Of a stretch of DNA of 64,000 bases, positions 1 through 8,320 are shown in pieces (position 1 is the stretch's first letter; each line of letters opens with the position of its first letter). The position numbers and the translations under genes were made by a program. The notes under the pieces were generated by a model. It saw only the letters and a list, made by a program, of their open reading frames with translations, had not been told where the DNA came from and did not search any database. The DNA is from Rhodobacteraceae bacterium WFHF2C18 (GTDB lineage Bacteria > Pseudomonadota > Alphaproteobacteria > Rhodobacterales > Rhodobacteraceae). The DNA lies in assembly GCA_002166865.1 (NCBI GenBank), contig NHTQ01000004.1, positions 1 to 64,000 on the forward strand. Reading direction: 5' to 3'.

Positions 1-245
1 ACGTGCTGGCAGCCCCCGTAGTAGCGCCGCCCCGGGTAGCCCTCGGCGTATTTGTTCGTCAGGACGCTGCCCTGCGCCTCAAGCACCGCCGCAGAGACGA
101 TGTTCTCGCTCGCGATCAGCTCGATCTCGGCCCGCTGGCGCCCAAGCTCCCCGCCGATCGCCTCCGAAACCTCCGGATCCCGAGACGAAAGCGACTCCGT
201 GAAGAAATCCTTGTCGGCGAAAGCGGGATTTCCATCGTGCGGCAT
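1..245 (-). CDS. glyA: Serine hydroxymethyltransferase, N-terminal part (cut by window edge)
   Basis: GlyA interconverts serine and glycine using PLP and tetrahydrofolate, supplying one-carbon units in the cytoplasm. Only the first 81 codons are in the window. The translation begins [15 protein letters not shown] and contains the diagnostic [11 protein letters not shown] and [17 protein letters not shown] segments, the conserved N-terminal signature of the family that forms part of the dimer and substrate site. The start is the ATG whose complement lies at 243-245. The PLP lysine and the C-terminal domain lie beyond base 1. It is divergent from the NAD kinase gene, with about 165 bp between the two starts. 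Identity is secure from sequence; completeness cannot be judged. Confidence 0.95.
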   Translation of the reverse strand, partial: MPHDGNPAFADKDFFTESLSSRDPEVSEAIGGELGRQRAEIELIASENIVSAAVLEAQGSVLTNKYAEGYPGRRYYGGCQH

Positions 246-410
246 GGTCAATACTCCGTGGTGGGTGTTTGGCAATTTCTTATCGGAAACCTAGTGCGCG
301 CGAAAGGTTTTAAAGCGACAAATGGCCCTGCGGGACCGGCATCTCTGGCATGAGGTGGAGATTTGTGCTTCGATCCGAGGCTCAAGACGCGCATCGGAAA
401 CGGAGCGGGA

Positions 411-1172
411 ATGGTCAGGAAGATTGCCTTCGTTGCCAGCGACGTGCCCTCGGCCCAGACGGGGCGGGCGGCGCTGATCGCCCGCTACGGCAATGTCCCC
501 GAGACGCAGGCCGAGGTGATCGTGGCCCTGGGCGGCGACGGCTTCATGCTGCACACCCTGCACCGTACGCAGGACCTCGATGCGCCTGTCTACGGGATGA
601 ACCGAGGGACGGTCGGTTTCCTGATGAACGAATACAGCGAAAGCGATCTGCTGGACCGGCTGGAGGCCGCCGAGGAAGAGGTGATCAACCCCCTTCGGAT
701 GACCGCGAAATGCGTGGACGGCGCCATGCACGAGGCGCTGGCGATCAACGAGGTCTCGCTTTTGCGGGCGGGGCCGCAGGCGGCGAAGCTGAAGATCACC
801 ATAGACGGGCACCTCCGGCTGGCCGAGCTTGTCTGCGACGGGGCGCTGGTGGCGACGCCGGCGGGGTCCACGGCCTACAACTATTCCGCGCATGGACCGA
901 TCCTGCCGATCGGATCCGACGTGCTGGCTCTGACGGCGGTCGCGGCCTTCCGGCCACGGCGGTGGCGCGGGGCGCTCCTGCCGAAGACTGCGCACGTCCG
1001 GTTCGATATCCTGGACCCAAAGAAGCGGCCCGTCATGGCGGATGCCGACAGCCGCTGGGTGGAGAATGTCCTCTGGGTCGAGATCCAGTCGGCGGAGGAG
1101 ATCGCGCATCGCATCCTCTTCGATCCGGGGCACGGGCTGGAGGAACGTCTGATCCGCGAGCAGTTCGTCTGA
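411..1172 (+). CDS. nadK: NAD kinase
   Basis: Phosphorylates NAD to NADP with ATP in the cytoplasm. The 253-residue product has the GGDG motif at residues 41-44 (VALGGDGFML), the NRGTVGFLMNE stretch, the INEVSLLR motif and the TPAGSTAYNYSA motif, all hallmarks of the ATP-NAD kinase fold. Length fits bacterial members. I chose the ATG at 411, preceded by GGAGCGG, rather than the in-frame ATG at 363, because family members start about here with a short strand (MVRKIAFVASD). It stands alone, divergent from glyA and about 50 bp before the DUF4396 gene. NADP from this enzyme feeds the transhydrogenase and malic enzyme encoded elsewhere in the window, though no regulatory link is visible. Confidence 0.95.
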   Translation: MVRKIAFVASDVPSAQTGRAALIARYGNVPETQAEVIVALGGDGFMLHTLHRTQDLDAPVYGMNRGTVGFLMNEYSESDLLDRLEAAEEEVINPLRMTAKCVDGAMHEALAINEVSLLRAGPQAAKLKITIDGHLRLAELVCDGALVATPAGSTAYNYSAHGPILPIGSDVLALTAVAAFRPRRWRGALLPKTAHVRFDILDPKKRPVMADADSRWVENVLWVEIQSAEEIAHRILFDPGHGLEERLIREQFV

Positions 1173-1219
1173 GGGGAACTGCGCCGGGTGCGCCGTGTTG
1201 AGCGCCCGGAGGTGCCAGC

Positions 1220-1882
1220 ATGGAAACACTGCGCGCGATCATGTCCAGCCCGTGGTTCATCGTCGGCTGGGCGCTGTTGATGTTGCCCAGCCTGGCGGTG
1301 CTGATCCGCGACCTGCAGGTGCGCAACGCGCATCTGATGCCGCTGATGAAATGGGTCTGGGGGCTGACCGTCGTCTACTCGGGGCCGCTGGGGCTGGCCC
1401 TCTACTGGGGCACGGGCCGCAAGGAGATCGCGGCCGATGGCCCCTTCCGCCGCGCCGTGCGGTCGGTGGCGCACTGTTATTCGGGCTGCGGCATGGGCGA
1501 GATCGTGGGGCTGGTCCTGGCCGTGGGGATCCTGGCGCTTGGCACCCACTGGGTTGTCGTGGTGACGTTCTCCTTTGCCTATGCCGCCGGTTTTGCCCTG
1601 ACGGTGGGGCCGCTCGTCCAGGAGGGCACGCCCTGGAGCCGGGCCCTGTGGGATGCCTTCTATTCCGAGACGCCCAGCATCGTCGTGATGGAGATCGTGG
1701 CGATCGGCGTCGATCTGTATCTGGCCGGTGACGCCCGGCTGGGGGACGTGCTGTTCTGGTCCTCGCTCATCGTGTCGCTGACCTGCGGGCTGATCGCGGC
1801 CTATCCGGTCAACTACGTCCTGATCCGGATGGGGGTGAAGGAGGGCATGATGGACCCCCGCGAAACCGGCCACGCATCCTAG
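1220..1882 (+). CDS. DUF4396 family integral membrane protein
   Basis: A 220-residue membrane protein with about six hydrophobic segments. It shows motifs I associate with DUF4396: HCYSGCGMGEIVG in the middle, ETPSIVVMEIVAIGVDL, and a C-terminal YPVNYVLIRMGVKEGMMDPR. The conserved His/Cys cluster beside a membrane segment suggests metal or redox chemistry, but no function is established to my knowledge. The start at 1220 has a strong GGAGGTG ribosome site at 1208-1214. It follows nadK on the same strand by 47 bp; the gap is too short to exclude co-transcription and I see no clear terminator. Family assignment is likely; function is unknown. Confidence 0.75.
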   Translation: METLRAIMSSPWFIVGWALLMLPSLAVLIRDLQVRNAHLMPLMKWVWGLTVVYSGPLGLALYWGTGRKEIAADGPFRRAVRSVAHCYSGCGMGEIVGLVLAVGILALGTHWVVVVTFSFAYAAGFALTVGPLVQEGTPWSRALWDAFYSETPSIVVMEIVAIGVDLYLAGDARLGDVLFWSSLIVSLTCGLIAAYPVNYVLIRMGVKEGMMDPRETGHAS

Positions 1883-2192
1883 CGCGCCGGTTCGCGCCTT
1901 GGCGCCCGCCCTGCCGGCGCAAACCACGCAGGCGGCCTCCCTGAACTGTACGTCAAGGCGCATTCATTCATAACATTCGAAAACTAAAGCGTTTTTTCCC
2001 CGCCGTTATCCGATATCGGCCGGCTTTCCACTGCGCGTCATCGGATAGCCCGGCCAAGATATTGCCTGACTTTCCGGGCCGGCCTCACGCTTGCCTCATC
2101 GACAGCGCGGTCCCCGCGTCCCGTCGATCCCGCAAACCAGTCGCCACGCGGCGACACGCGAAAGAAGGCAATTTGAGAAGAGGACCGAACCA
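1883..2192. promoter_or_regulatory. Non-coding leader region upstream of the curli locus with an inverted repeat
   Basis: This 310-bp stretch holds no convincing gene. It contains an AT-richer patch around 1960-2000 that is unusual for the window and could hold a promoter. It also has a perfect 10-bp palindrome CCGATATCGG at 2010-2019. The octamer TATCCGAT at 2007-2014 is repeated in inverted orientation (ATCGGATA) at 2040-2047. The position upstream of the first curlin gene suggests a regulator site or a 5'-UTR structure, but the binding factor is unknown to me. Confidence 0.45.
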
Positions 2193-2633
2193 ATGACCAT
2201 GACACGTATTCTGAAGACCACCGCCCTTTCCCTGATGGTGATGACCGGCGCCGCCGCCCAGAGCTTTGCCGGCGGCAACAGTGTCGTCATCGAGCAATGG
2301 GGCGCCGACAACGGTGCCGGCGGCGCGCAGAGCGGGCATTCGAACCGGCTCAGCGTCTTTCAGGACGGATGGGGCAACACCTCTGTCTCCACCCAGGACG
2401 GCGCGGGCAACCGGACCGTCGTCGGCCAGTCGGGCCACCGCAACAACGCCAGCACCCAGCAGGACGGGCGCTGCAACGTCAGCGGCGTGGCGCAGTTCGG
2501 GGGCCATCACCAGGCCGATACCCGCCAGCGCGGTAATTGCAACGCCGTCGGGGTGATCCAGTCCGGCCACGGCAATTCCGCCACCTCGCGCCAGCACGGC
2601 GACGGCAACGTGGCCGTCATCGTTCAGGATTGA
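2193..2633 (+). CDS. Curlin-repeat protein (CsgA/CsgB-like amyloid subunit)
   Basis: Secreted amyloid fibre subunit of curli type. The 146-residue product has a Sec signal peptide (MTMTRILKTTALSLM to the SFAGG cleavage region). It is followed by about five to six imperfect curlin repeats of the form S-x5-Q-x-G-x4-N-x5-Q, for example SVFQDGWGNTSVSTQ and VVGQSGHRNNASTQQ. Two repeats carry a cysteine (GRCNVSG, RGNCNAVG), which is unusual for E. coli curlins. The start at 2193 has GAGAAGAGGA just upstream. It heads a three-gene cluster with a CsgH-like chaperone and a second curlin. I cannot tell CsgA from CsgB roles by repeats alone. The csgEFG secretion genes are not in this window. Confidence 0.85.
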   Translation: MTMTRILKTTALSLMVMTGAAAQSFAGGNSVVIEQWGADNGAGGAQSGHSNRLSVFQDGWGNTSVSTQDGAGNRTVVGQSGHRNNASTQQDGRCNVSGVAQFGGHHQADTRQRGNCNAVGVIQSGHGNSATSRQHGDGNVAVIVQD

Positions 2634-2704
2634 GGCCCCCGCCGCCCCCGGGCCCGGGGCGCGATCCGCCCCGGTGCCCGCCCCGACAAGCAAGGAGACG
2701 AGAC

Positions 2705-3115
2705 ATGACCCCCATCAAGACACCCCTCCGCCTGGCGGCGCTGGCGGCGATCCCCGCGGCCGCGCTTCTGGCCGAGGCGATGCCCGGTATCGCCCATCAA
2801 TCGGCAGAGCCCGAGATGCCCCTGACCTGCGAGATCGTCAAGCGCGCGACCGGCACGGGCGTGCAACTGGAAGGCCATGTTCACGCCGATGCCGACCTTT
2901 CGGGCCGCTACGCGATGAACATCACGCAAGCGGGCGGCGGCGGATCCTCGGTGATCCGGCAGTCCGGCGACTTCTCGGTCGCCGCCGGCCGCTCGGCCAC
3001 GCTGGGGAAAGCCCGCTTCGGCGGCGATCCCGGCGAATACGACGTGGAACTGACGCTGAGCTGGGGCGGCCGCACCGTCGTCTGTCGCTCGGCGTCGGAG
3101 GCCACCGACCTGTAA
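2705..3115 (+). CDS. csgH: Curli assembly protein CsgH/CsgC-like
   Basis: Probable periplasmic chaperone that prevents premature curlin aggregation. The 136-residue product has an N-terminal hydrophobic signal (LRLAALAAIPAAALLAE) followed by a single small beta-rich domain. Features are PLTCEIVKRATGTGVQLEGHVHA, the middle YAMNITQAGGGGSSVIRQSGDF, and the end GEYDVELTLSWGGRTVVCRS, with two cysteines near either end of the domain (C in LTCEI and VVCRS). This matches the immunoglobulin-like CsgC/CsgH group described from alphaproteobacteria. The gene sits between two curlin genes, 71 bp after the first, with AAGGAGACGAGAC before the ATG at 2705. Assignment rests on domain pattern plus context. 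Confidence 0.8.
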   Translation: MTPIKTPLRLAALAAIPAAALLAEAMPGIAHQSAEPEMPLTCEIVKRATGTGVQLEGHVHADADLSGRYAMNITQAGGGGSSVIRQSGDFSVAAGRSATLGKARFGGDPGEYDVELTLSWGGRTVVCRSASEATDL

Positions 3116-3149
3116 AAGTCCACCCTCAATCCGACAGGAGACCATCGCC

Positions 3150-3548
3150 ATGAAACGCACGCTTCTTTCCACAGCCATCGCCCTTGCCACCCTTGCGACG
3201 GGTGTCGCTCATGCGGGCGGTTCGGTCAGCCTGACCGTCAATCCGCGCAATGCCCAGGAGGCGCAGGCGCTGCGGGTCGGCCTGGGGCTCTACGCCCTGC
3301 ACAAGCAGGTCGAATCGGATGCGCATGTCTCTCAGCAGGGCAACGGCAACGCGGCGGCCATCGGCCAGAGCGGCCAGGGCCACCGGGGCATCATCGAGCA
3401 GGACGGTGACGGCCACGAGGCCACGCTGGATCAATCGGGCCGGGGGCATTCCTGCGGCATTTTCCAGTTTGGCGAGGGCACCCGCGCCAACGTGCGCCAG
3501 CGTGGCCGCGGCGAAAGCTGCCTGGTGCTGCAGGCCGGGTGGGACTGA
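3150..3548 (+). CDS. Second curlin-repeat protein (CsgB/CsgA-like)
   Basis: The 132-residue secreted protein has a clear signal peptide (MKRTLLSTAIALATLATGVAHA). It then has about 45 residues without repeats and four to five curlin repeats such as HVSQQGNGNAAAIGQ, GIIEQDGDGHEATLDQ and ANVRQRGRGESCLVLQ. The non-repeat N-terminal segment (SVSLTVNPRNAQEAQ) and the divergent C-terminal repeat would suit a minor nucleator, but this is inference. Two cysteines occur in the last repeats. The start at 3150 is preceded by ACAGGAGA. It is the last gene of the curli cluster, 34 bp after csgH, and is followed by a strong hairpin. Confidence 0.83.
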   Translation: MKRTLLSTAIALATLATGVAHAGGSVSLTVNPRNAQEAQALRVGLGLYALHKQVESDAHVSQQGNGNAAAIGQSGQGHRGIIEQDGDGHEATLDQSGRGHSCGIFQFGEGTRANVRQRGRGESCLVLQAGWD

Positions 3549-3570
3549 GCCGGCGCCGTCAGGAAAAGCC

Positions 3571-3602
3571 AAGGCCGGCCCGGATGATCGCGGGCCGGCC
3601 TT
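3571..3602 (+). terminator. GC-rich hairpin ending the curli cluster
   Basis: Perfect inverted repeat: AAGGCCGGCCCG (3571-3582), 8-base loop, CGGGCCGGCCTT (3591-3602). It lies 22 bp after the stop codon of the second curlin gene. There is no long T-tract, so it could be a Rho-independent terminator of the T-poor kind or a 3'-end stabilising structure. Confidence 0.6.
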
Positions 3603-3620
3603 GCCGGTTCTGCACCCCCC

Positions 3621-3681
3621 GTCCCGGCCCCCGAGCCGGGACCCCCTGGTCTGCCCCGAGGCCCCGGGTCAAGCCCGGGGC
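3621..3681. repeat. Two tandem REP-like palindromes between convergent genes
   Basis: First palindrome: GTCCCGGC (3621-3628) and GCCGGGAC (3635-3642) around a 6-base loop. Second: GCCCCGGG (3661-3668) and CCCGGGGC (3674-3681) around TCAAG. Both lie in the gap between the convergent curli and prpE genes and resemble the short extragenic palindromes common in alphaproteobacteria. Copy number in the genome is not visible here. Confidence 0.55.
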
Positions 3682-3695
3682 GGGCCGTGCCGCCT

Positions 3696-5588
3696 TCAGC
3701 CCTTGGGATAGCCGATCCGGCTGAGGGCCTCGCGGATTTCGTCCAGGATCGCCGGGTCGTCGATCGTGGCGGGCGTCTTGAACTCCGCGCCGTCCGCGAT
3801 CTTGACCATTGTGCCGCGCAGGATCTTGCCCGAGCGCGTCTTGGGCAGGCGGTCAACGACCACCGCGGTCTTGAAGGCGGCGACGGGGCCGATGTGATCG
3901 CGGATCATGTCCACGCATTCCTTCACGATCTCTTCCTCGGGCCGGTTCACGCCCTTGGTCAGGCACAGAAAGCCGACGGGCAACTGGCCCTTCAGCTCGT
4001 CGCTCACCCCGATCACCGCGCATTCGGCCACGTCGGGGTGATCGGCCAGCACTTCCTCCATTCCCCCCGTGGACAGGCGGTGGCCGGCCACGTTGATCAC
4101 GTCGTCGGTGCGCGCCATGATGTAGAGGTAGCCGTCCTGGTCGATCATGCCGGCGTCACCGGTTTCGTAATAGCCGGGGAAGTGATCGAGGTAGGAGTTG
4201 CGGAACCGCCCTTCGGCGTTCCATAGCGTCGGCAGGGTGCCCGGCGCCAGCGGCAGCTTGATCGCGACCGCGCCCAGGGTGTCCGGGCCCTGCGGCTGGC
4301 CCGCCTCGTCGAGGATCTGGACGTCGTAGCCCGGCATCGGCACGCCCGAGGAGCCGATCTTGATCTCCATCTCCTCGATCCCCATCGGGATCGCCGTGAT
4401 CGCCCAGCCGGTTTCCGTCTGCCACCAGTGGTCGACCACCGGCACCTGAAGCTGCGCCGCGGCCCAGTTGATGGTATCCGGGTCGGCCCGCTCACCGGCA
4501 AGGTAGAGCGTTTTCAGACAGCTCAGGTCGTGTTTCTTGACGAACTCGCCCTTGGGATCCTCGCGCTTGATCGCGCGGAAGGCGGTTGGTGCGGTGAAGA
4601 AACTCTTGACCTTGTGCTCCGAGATCACCCGCCAGAAGGTGCCGGCATCGGGCGTGCCAACGGGCTTGCCCTCGAAGACGACGGTCGTGTTGCCGTGGAT
4701 GAGCGGGGCGTAGCATATGTAGCTGTGCCCGACGACCCAGCCCACGTCGGAGGCGGCCCAGAACACATCGCCCGGGTCGACGTTGTAGATGTTCTTCATC
4801 GACCAGTTCAGCGCCACCAAGTGTCCGGCCGTGGGGCGCACCACGCCCTTGGGCTGTCCCGTGGTGCCCGACGTATAAAGGATATAGGCGGGGTGGTTGC
4901 CTTCCACCGGCACGCAGGCGGCCGGCTCCACGCCGTACTGGAAACCGTGCCAATTCACGTCGCGCCCGGGTTTGAGGTCGGCCACCTCCTGTTCGCGCTG
5001 GAAGATCACGCAGAAATCGGGCTGGTGCGCCGCCTGCTCCAGGGCCCCGTCCAGAAGCGGCTTGTAATGCACCACGCGGCCCGGCTCGATCCCGCAGGAG
5101 GCGGCGATGATCGCCTTGGGCTTGCAGTCATCGATGCGCACGGCCAGCTCGTGACTGGCGAAGCCGCCGAACACGACGGAGTGGATCGCCCCCAGCCGGG
5201 CGCAGGCCAGCATGGCCTCCAGCGCCTCGGGGATCATCGGCATGTAGATGATGACGCGGTCGCCTTTCTCGACGCCCTTGGCGCGCAGCGCGCCGGCGAG
5301 CGTGGCCACGCGGTTGCGCAGCTCGACGTAAGGGATCTCGCGCTTGGTGTGGGTGACGGGGCTGTCATAGATGATCGCGGTCTGCTCGCCCCGGCCCTGT
5401 TCGACGTGCCGGTCAACGGCGTTCCAGCAGGTGTTGACCATGCCATCGACGAACCACTCCGGCACGGGCGCCTCGGTCTCGAAAAGCGCCTTGGACGGCA
5501 TCTGGTCCCAGTCGATGGCTCTGGCCTGCTCCATCCAGAAACCGTCGGGATCGGCTTTCCAGCTCTCGTAGACGTCCTTGTATGCCAT
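3696..5588 (-). CDS. prpE: Propionyl-CoA synthetase (acyl-CoA synthetase, ANL family)
   Basis: Activates propionate (and less well acetate) to the CoA thioester with ATP. The 630-residue product carries the adenylation motif YTSGTTGQPKGV, the WWQTETGWAI segment, the YYETGDAGMIDQDGY core motif, and the C-terminal KTRSGKILRG catalytic lysine motif. The N-terminal YKDVYESWKADPDGFW and overall pattern fit PrpE better than Acs. I chose the ATG at 5588 (MAYKDVYESW), with GGAGGAGG just upstream, over a start 15 bp earlier. It follows the malic enzyme gene on the same strand with a 254-bp gap that holds several TTTGCAAA-type sites, a pattern linked to short-chain acyl-CoA regulators. Confidence 0.9.
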   Translation of the reverse strand: MAYKDVYESWKADPDGFWMEQARAIDWDQMPSKALFETEAPVPEWFVDGMVNTCWNAVDRHVEQGRGEQTAIIYDSPVTHTKREIPYVELRNRVATLAGALRAKGVEKGDRVIIYMPMIPEALEAMLACARLGAIHSVVFGGFASHELAVRIDDCKPKAIIAASCGIEPGRVVHYKPLLDGALEQAAHQPDFCVIFQREQEVADLKPGRDVNWHGFQYGVEPAACVPVEGNHPAYILYTSGTTGQPKGVVRPTAGHLVALNWSMKNIYNVDPGDVFWAASDVGWVVGHSYICYAPLIHGNTTVVFEGKPVGTPDAGTFWRVISEHKVKSFFTAPTAFRAIKREDPKGEFVKKHDLSCLKTLYLAGERADPDTINWAAAQLQVPVVDHWWQTETGWAITAIPMGIEEMEIKIGSSGVPMPGYDVQILDEAGQPQGPDTLGAVAIKLPLAPGTLPTLWNAEGRFRNSYLDHFPGYYETGDAGMIDQDGYLYIMARTDDVINVAGHRLSTGGMEEVLADHPDVAECAVIGVSDELKGQLPVGFLCLTKGVNRPEEEIVKECVDMIRDHIGPVAAFKTAVVVDRLPKTRSGKILRGTMVKIADGAEFKTPATIDDPAILDEIREALSRIGYPKG

Positions 5589-5715
5589 CGTGTCCTCCTC
5601 CAATCGGTCGCGCTTCTGTTACGGACAGGCTCGCATTGCGACAAGATGCGCGCCCGCGACGTGGCAGAATACCGCATGGATTCTGCAACAATGCGGGCCC
5701 AAAAGCCTGCGAATT

Positions 5716-5796
5716 TTTGCAAAGTCCCTGCCCGCAATATCTTTCACCGGAAAACACTTTCCGGTTTTGCAAATGTGCAAACTGCCCGCTTGCAAA
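5716..5796. promoter_or_regulatory. Cluster of TTTGCAAA-type operator sites upstream of prpE
   Basis: Perfect palindromes TTTGCAAA occur at 5716-5723 and 5766-5773. Near copies TGTGCAAA (5774-5781) and CTTGCAAA (5789-5796) follow. All lie 128-208 bp upstream of the prpE start. I recall that ScfR-type regulators (PccR in Rhodobacter, RamB in Corynebacterium) bind TTTGCAAA-containing sites near propionate and acetate genes, so this is a candidate operator array. The regulator gene itself is not in the window. Confidence 0.65.
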
Positions 5797-5842
5797 CATC
5801 GCGCGGCAAGGGGGCGGCCCGTCCGCGGGGATTCGGGCCGTC

Positions 5843-8122
5843 TCATCCGTAGTGCGCCACCGGCGTCCCGGCGATGGCAGCCATGTTCAGAAGCCCCCGC
5901 GCCGTCACCCCCGGCGTCACGATATGGACCCGGTTGCCCATGCCCATGAGGATGGGCCCCACTTCCAGCCCGCCCGCCTTCATCTTGAGGATGTTGCGCA
6001 CGCCCGAAGCGGCATCGGCATGGGCGAAGATCAGGACGTTCGCCGCGCCGTCCAGGCGGTTGTCCGGCAGCAGACGCGCTCGCAACCTGGCATCCAGCGC
6101 CGCATCGACGTTCATTTCCCCCTCGTAGGAAAATCCCCGCTCGGTGTGGTCCAGGATGCTCAGGGCCTCGCGCAGGCGCTTGCCCGCGCCCTCGGCCTGG
6201 TTGCCGAACTGCGACTGGGAACACAGCGCGACCTTGGGCTCGATCCCGAACCGCCGGACGTGTCGCGCGGCGCCGATCGCGGCCTCGGCCAACTGGGCGG
6301 GCGTCGGCAGCGAATGCACATGCGTATCGGCGATGAACAGCGGACCGTCCTCCAGGATGATCATGGATAGCGCGCCGTGGGGGTAGAAGGTCTCGTTGCT
6401 CAGCACCTGCGTGACGTAGCCGAGGTGCCAGCGGTATTCTCCGAAGGTGCCGCAGATCAGAGAGTCCGCTTCCCCCCGATGGACCATCACGGCCCCGATC
6501 GCGGTGGTGTTGGTGCGCATGATCGCCTTGGCGATATCCGGTGTCACGCCGCGGCGCTTCATGAGTTCATGGTAGCTGCCCCAGTAGTCGCGGTAACGCG
6601 GATCGTTCTCGGGGTTCACGATGTTGAAGTCGCGCCCGGGGCGGATCTCCAGCCCCATGCGTTCGCAACGCGTCTCGATGACGCCGGGGCGGCCGATCAG
6701 TATCGGTTGCTCGGTCGTCTCTTCCAGGATCGCCTGGGCGGCGCGCAGCACGCGTTCGTCCTCGCCCTCGGCGAAGACGATGCGCCGCTCGGCGGTGGCC
6801 GCGGCTTCGAACACCGGGCGCATGAGCAGCGCGGACTTGTAGACACTGGCGTCCAAGCGCTGCTTGTAGGTATCCATGTCTTCCAGCGGACGCGCCGCCA
6901 CCCCGGTCTCCATCGCGGCGCGCGCCACGGCGGAGGAAACGATGCCCGACAGGCGCGGATCGAAGGGCTTGGGAATCAGGTAGTCCGCCCCGAAGGTCAA
7001 CTGCTCTCCGCGGTAGGCCGCGGCGGCCTCGGCGCTTGTCGTCTGGCGGGCGAGTTCCGCGATCCCGTCGACGCAGGCGATCTGCATGGCGTCGTTGATC
7101 TCGGTTGCGCCCACGTCCAGCGCCCCGCGGAAGATGAAGGGAAAGCACAGCACGTTGTTGACCTGGTTGGGAAAATCGCTGCGCCCGGTCGCGATGATGG
7201 CATCGGGGGAGACCTCGCGCGCGACATCGGGCATGATCTCGGGCACGGGGTTGGCCAGGGCGAAGATGATCGGCCGGTCCGCCATGCGCGCCACCATCTC
7301 GGGCTTGAGCACGTCGGGCCCTGACAGGCCCAGGAAGAGGTCCGCGTCCTCGATCACCTCGTCCAGAGTGCGCAGCTGGCTGGCCTGCGCGAATTCCGCC
7401 TTCTGCGGGGTCATGTCTTCGGTGCGTCCTTCGTGGACTAGGCCGTGAATGTCGCAAAGCCAGACGTTCTCGCGCCGCACCCCCAGTTTCAGTAGCAGGT
7501 TCAGGCAGGCGATGCCGGCCGCGCCGCCCCCCGTCGAGACGATCTTGATCTCCTCGAAGGATTTGCCCGCGACATGCAGCGCGTTCGTGGCCGCCGCCCC
7601 CACCACGATGGCGGTGCCGTGCTGGTCGTCGTGGAAGACGGGGATGTTCATCCGCTCGCGGCAGAGCTTTTCCACGATGAAACAGTCGGGTGCCTTGATG
7701 TCCTCGAGGTTGATCGCGCCGAAGGTGGGCTCCAGCGCGCAGACGATCTCGGCCAGCTTTTCCGGGTCGCTCTCGTTGATCTCCAGGTCGAAACAGTCGA
7801 TATCGGCAAATTTCTTGAACAGGACCGCCTTGCCCTCCATCACCGGCTTGGACGGCAACGGCCCGATGTTGCCCAGGCCCAGCACGGCCGATCCGTTCGA
7901 CACCACGGCCACCAGGTTGGCGCGGGCGGTGTAGCGGCTCGCGCTGGTCTCGTCCTTGGCGATTTCCAGGCTGGCCTCGGCCACCCCCGGCGAATAGGCG
8001 CGGGCAAGGTCACGACCATTGGCCAACGGCTTGGTCGCGCGGATCTCCAGTTTCCCGGGCTGGGGGTGCTCGTGATAGGCCAGGGCCGCTTGGCGCAATG
8101 TCTCCTTGGTTGTCTCGGACAT
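5843..8122 (-). CDS. maeB: NADP-dependent malic enzyme with C-terminal phosphotransacetylase-like domain
   Basis: Oxidatively decarboxylates malate to pyruvate with NADP. The 759-residue product has the malic enzyme part (about 1-430) with [34 protein letters not shown] and the Rossmann [13 protein letters not shown]. The rest is a phosphotransacetylase-like domain (about 440-759) with [13 protein letters not shown], the [16 protein letters not shown] stretch and NVDAALDA. This fusion is the usual MaeB form; the PTA part is normally regulatory rather than catalytic. The ATG at 8122 is preceded by GGGAGGG. It lies upstream of prpE on the same strand, both acting near the pyruvate/propionyl-CoA node, and is divergent from asnB. 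Confidence 0.93.
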   Translation of the reverse strand: MSETTKETLRQAALAYHEHPQPGKLEIRATKPLANGRDLARAYSPGVAEASLEIAKDETSASRYTARANLVAVVSNGSAVLGLGNIGPLPSKPVMEGKAVLFKKFADIDCFDLEINESDPEKLAEIVCALEPTFGAINLEDIKAPDCFIVEKLCRERMNIPVFHDDQHGTAIVVGAAATNALHVAGKSFEEIKIVSTGGGAAGIACLNLLLKLGVRRENVWLCDIHGLVHEGRTEDMTPQKAEFAQASQLRTLDEVIEDADLFLGLSGPDVLKPEMVARMADRPIIFALANPVPEIMPDVAREVSPDAIIATGRSDFPNQVNNVLCFPFIFRGALDVGATEINDAMQIACVDGIAELARQTTSAEAAAAYRGEQLTFGADYLIPKPFDPRLSGIVSSAVARAAMETGVAARPLEDMDTYKQRLDASVYKSALLMRPVFEAAATAERRIVFAEGEDERVLRAAQAILEETTEQPILIGRPGVIETRCERMGLEIRPGRDFNIVNPENDPRYRDYWGSYHELMKRRGVTPDIAKAIMRTNTTAIGAVMVHRGEADSLICGTFGEYRWHLGYVTQVLSNETFYPHGALSMIILEDGPLFIADTHVHSLPTPAQLAEAAIGAARHVRRFGIEPKVALCSQSQFGNQAEGAGKRLREALSILDHTERGFSYEGEMNVDAALDARLRARLLPDNRLDGAANVLIFAHADAASGVRNILKMKAGGLEVGPILMGMGNRVHIVTPGVTARGLLNMAAIAGTPVAHYG

Positions 8123-8146
8123 GGCTGATCGGCCCTCCCCCTTGGC

Positions 8147-8165
8147 GTTTAGTTTAAGGCTAAAC
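8147..8165. promoter_or_regulatory. Short palindrome in the maeB-asnB divergent region
   Basis: GTTTAG (8147-8152) and CTAAAC (8160-8165) form an inverted repeat around TTTAAGG, 25 bp upstream of the maeB start. It is AT-rich in a GC-rich context and could overlap the maeB promoter. No regulator can be named. Confidence 0.35.
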
Positions 8166-8320
8166 AAGATTGGCGCAGGGGGGAAGGCGGGATTTCGGCG
8201 GGCACCTTGTAATGCGGCCGAGGGTGCTTAAGGTCACGAGGGAAGGGTGGCCGGCGCGTTTGGCACGCGATCACGCCGCGGGCACCCGTTTGGGAATGCG
8301 AAAAGGATAGGTCCGGGCTG

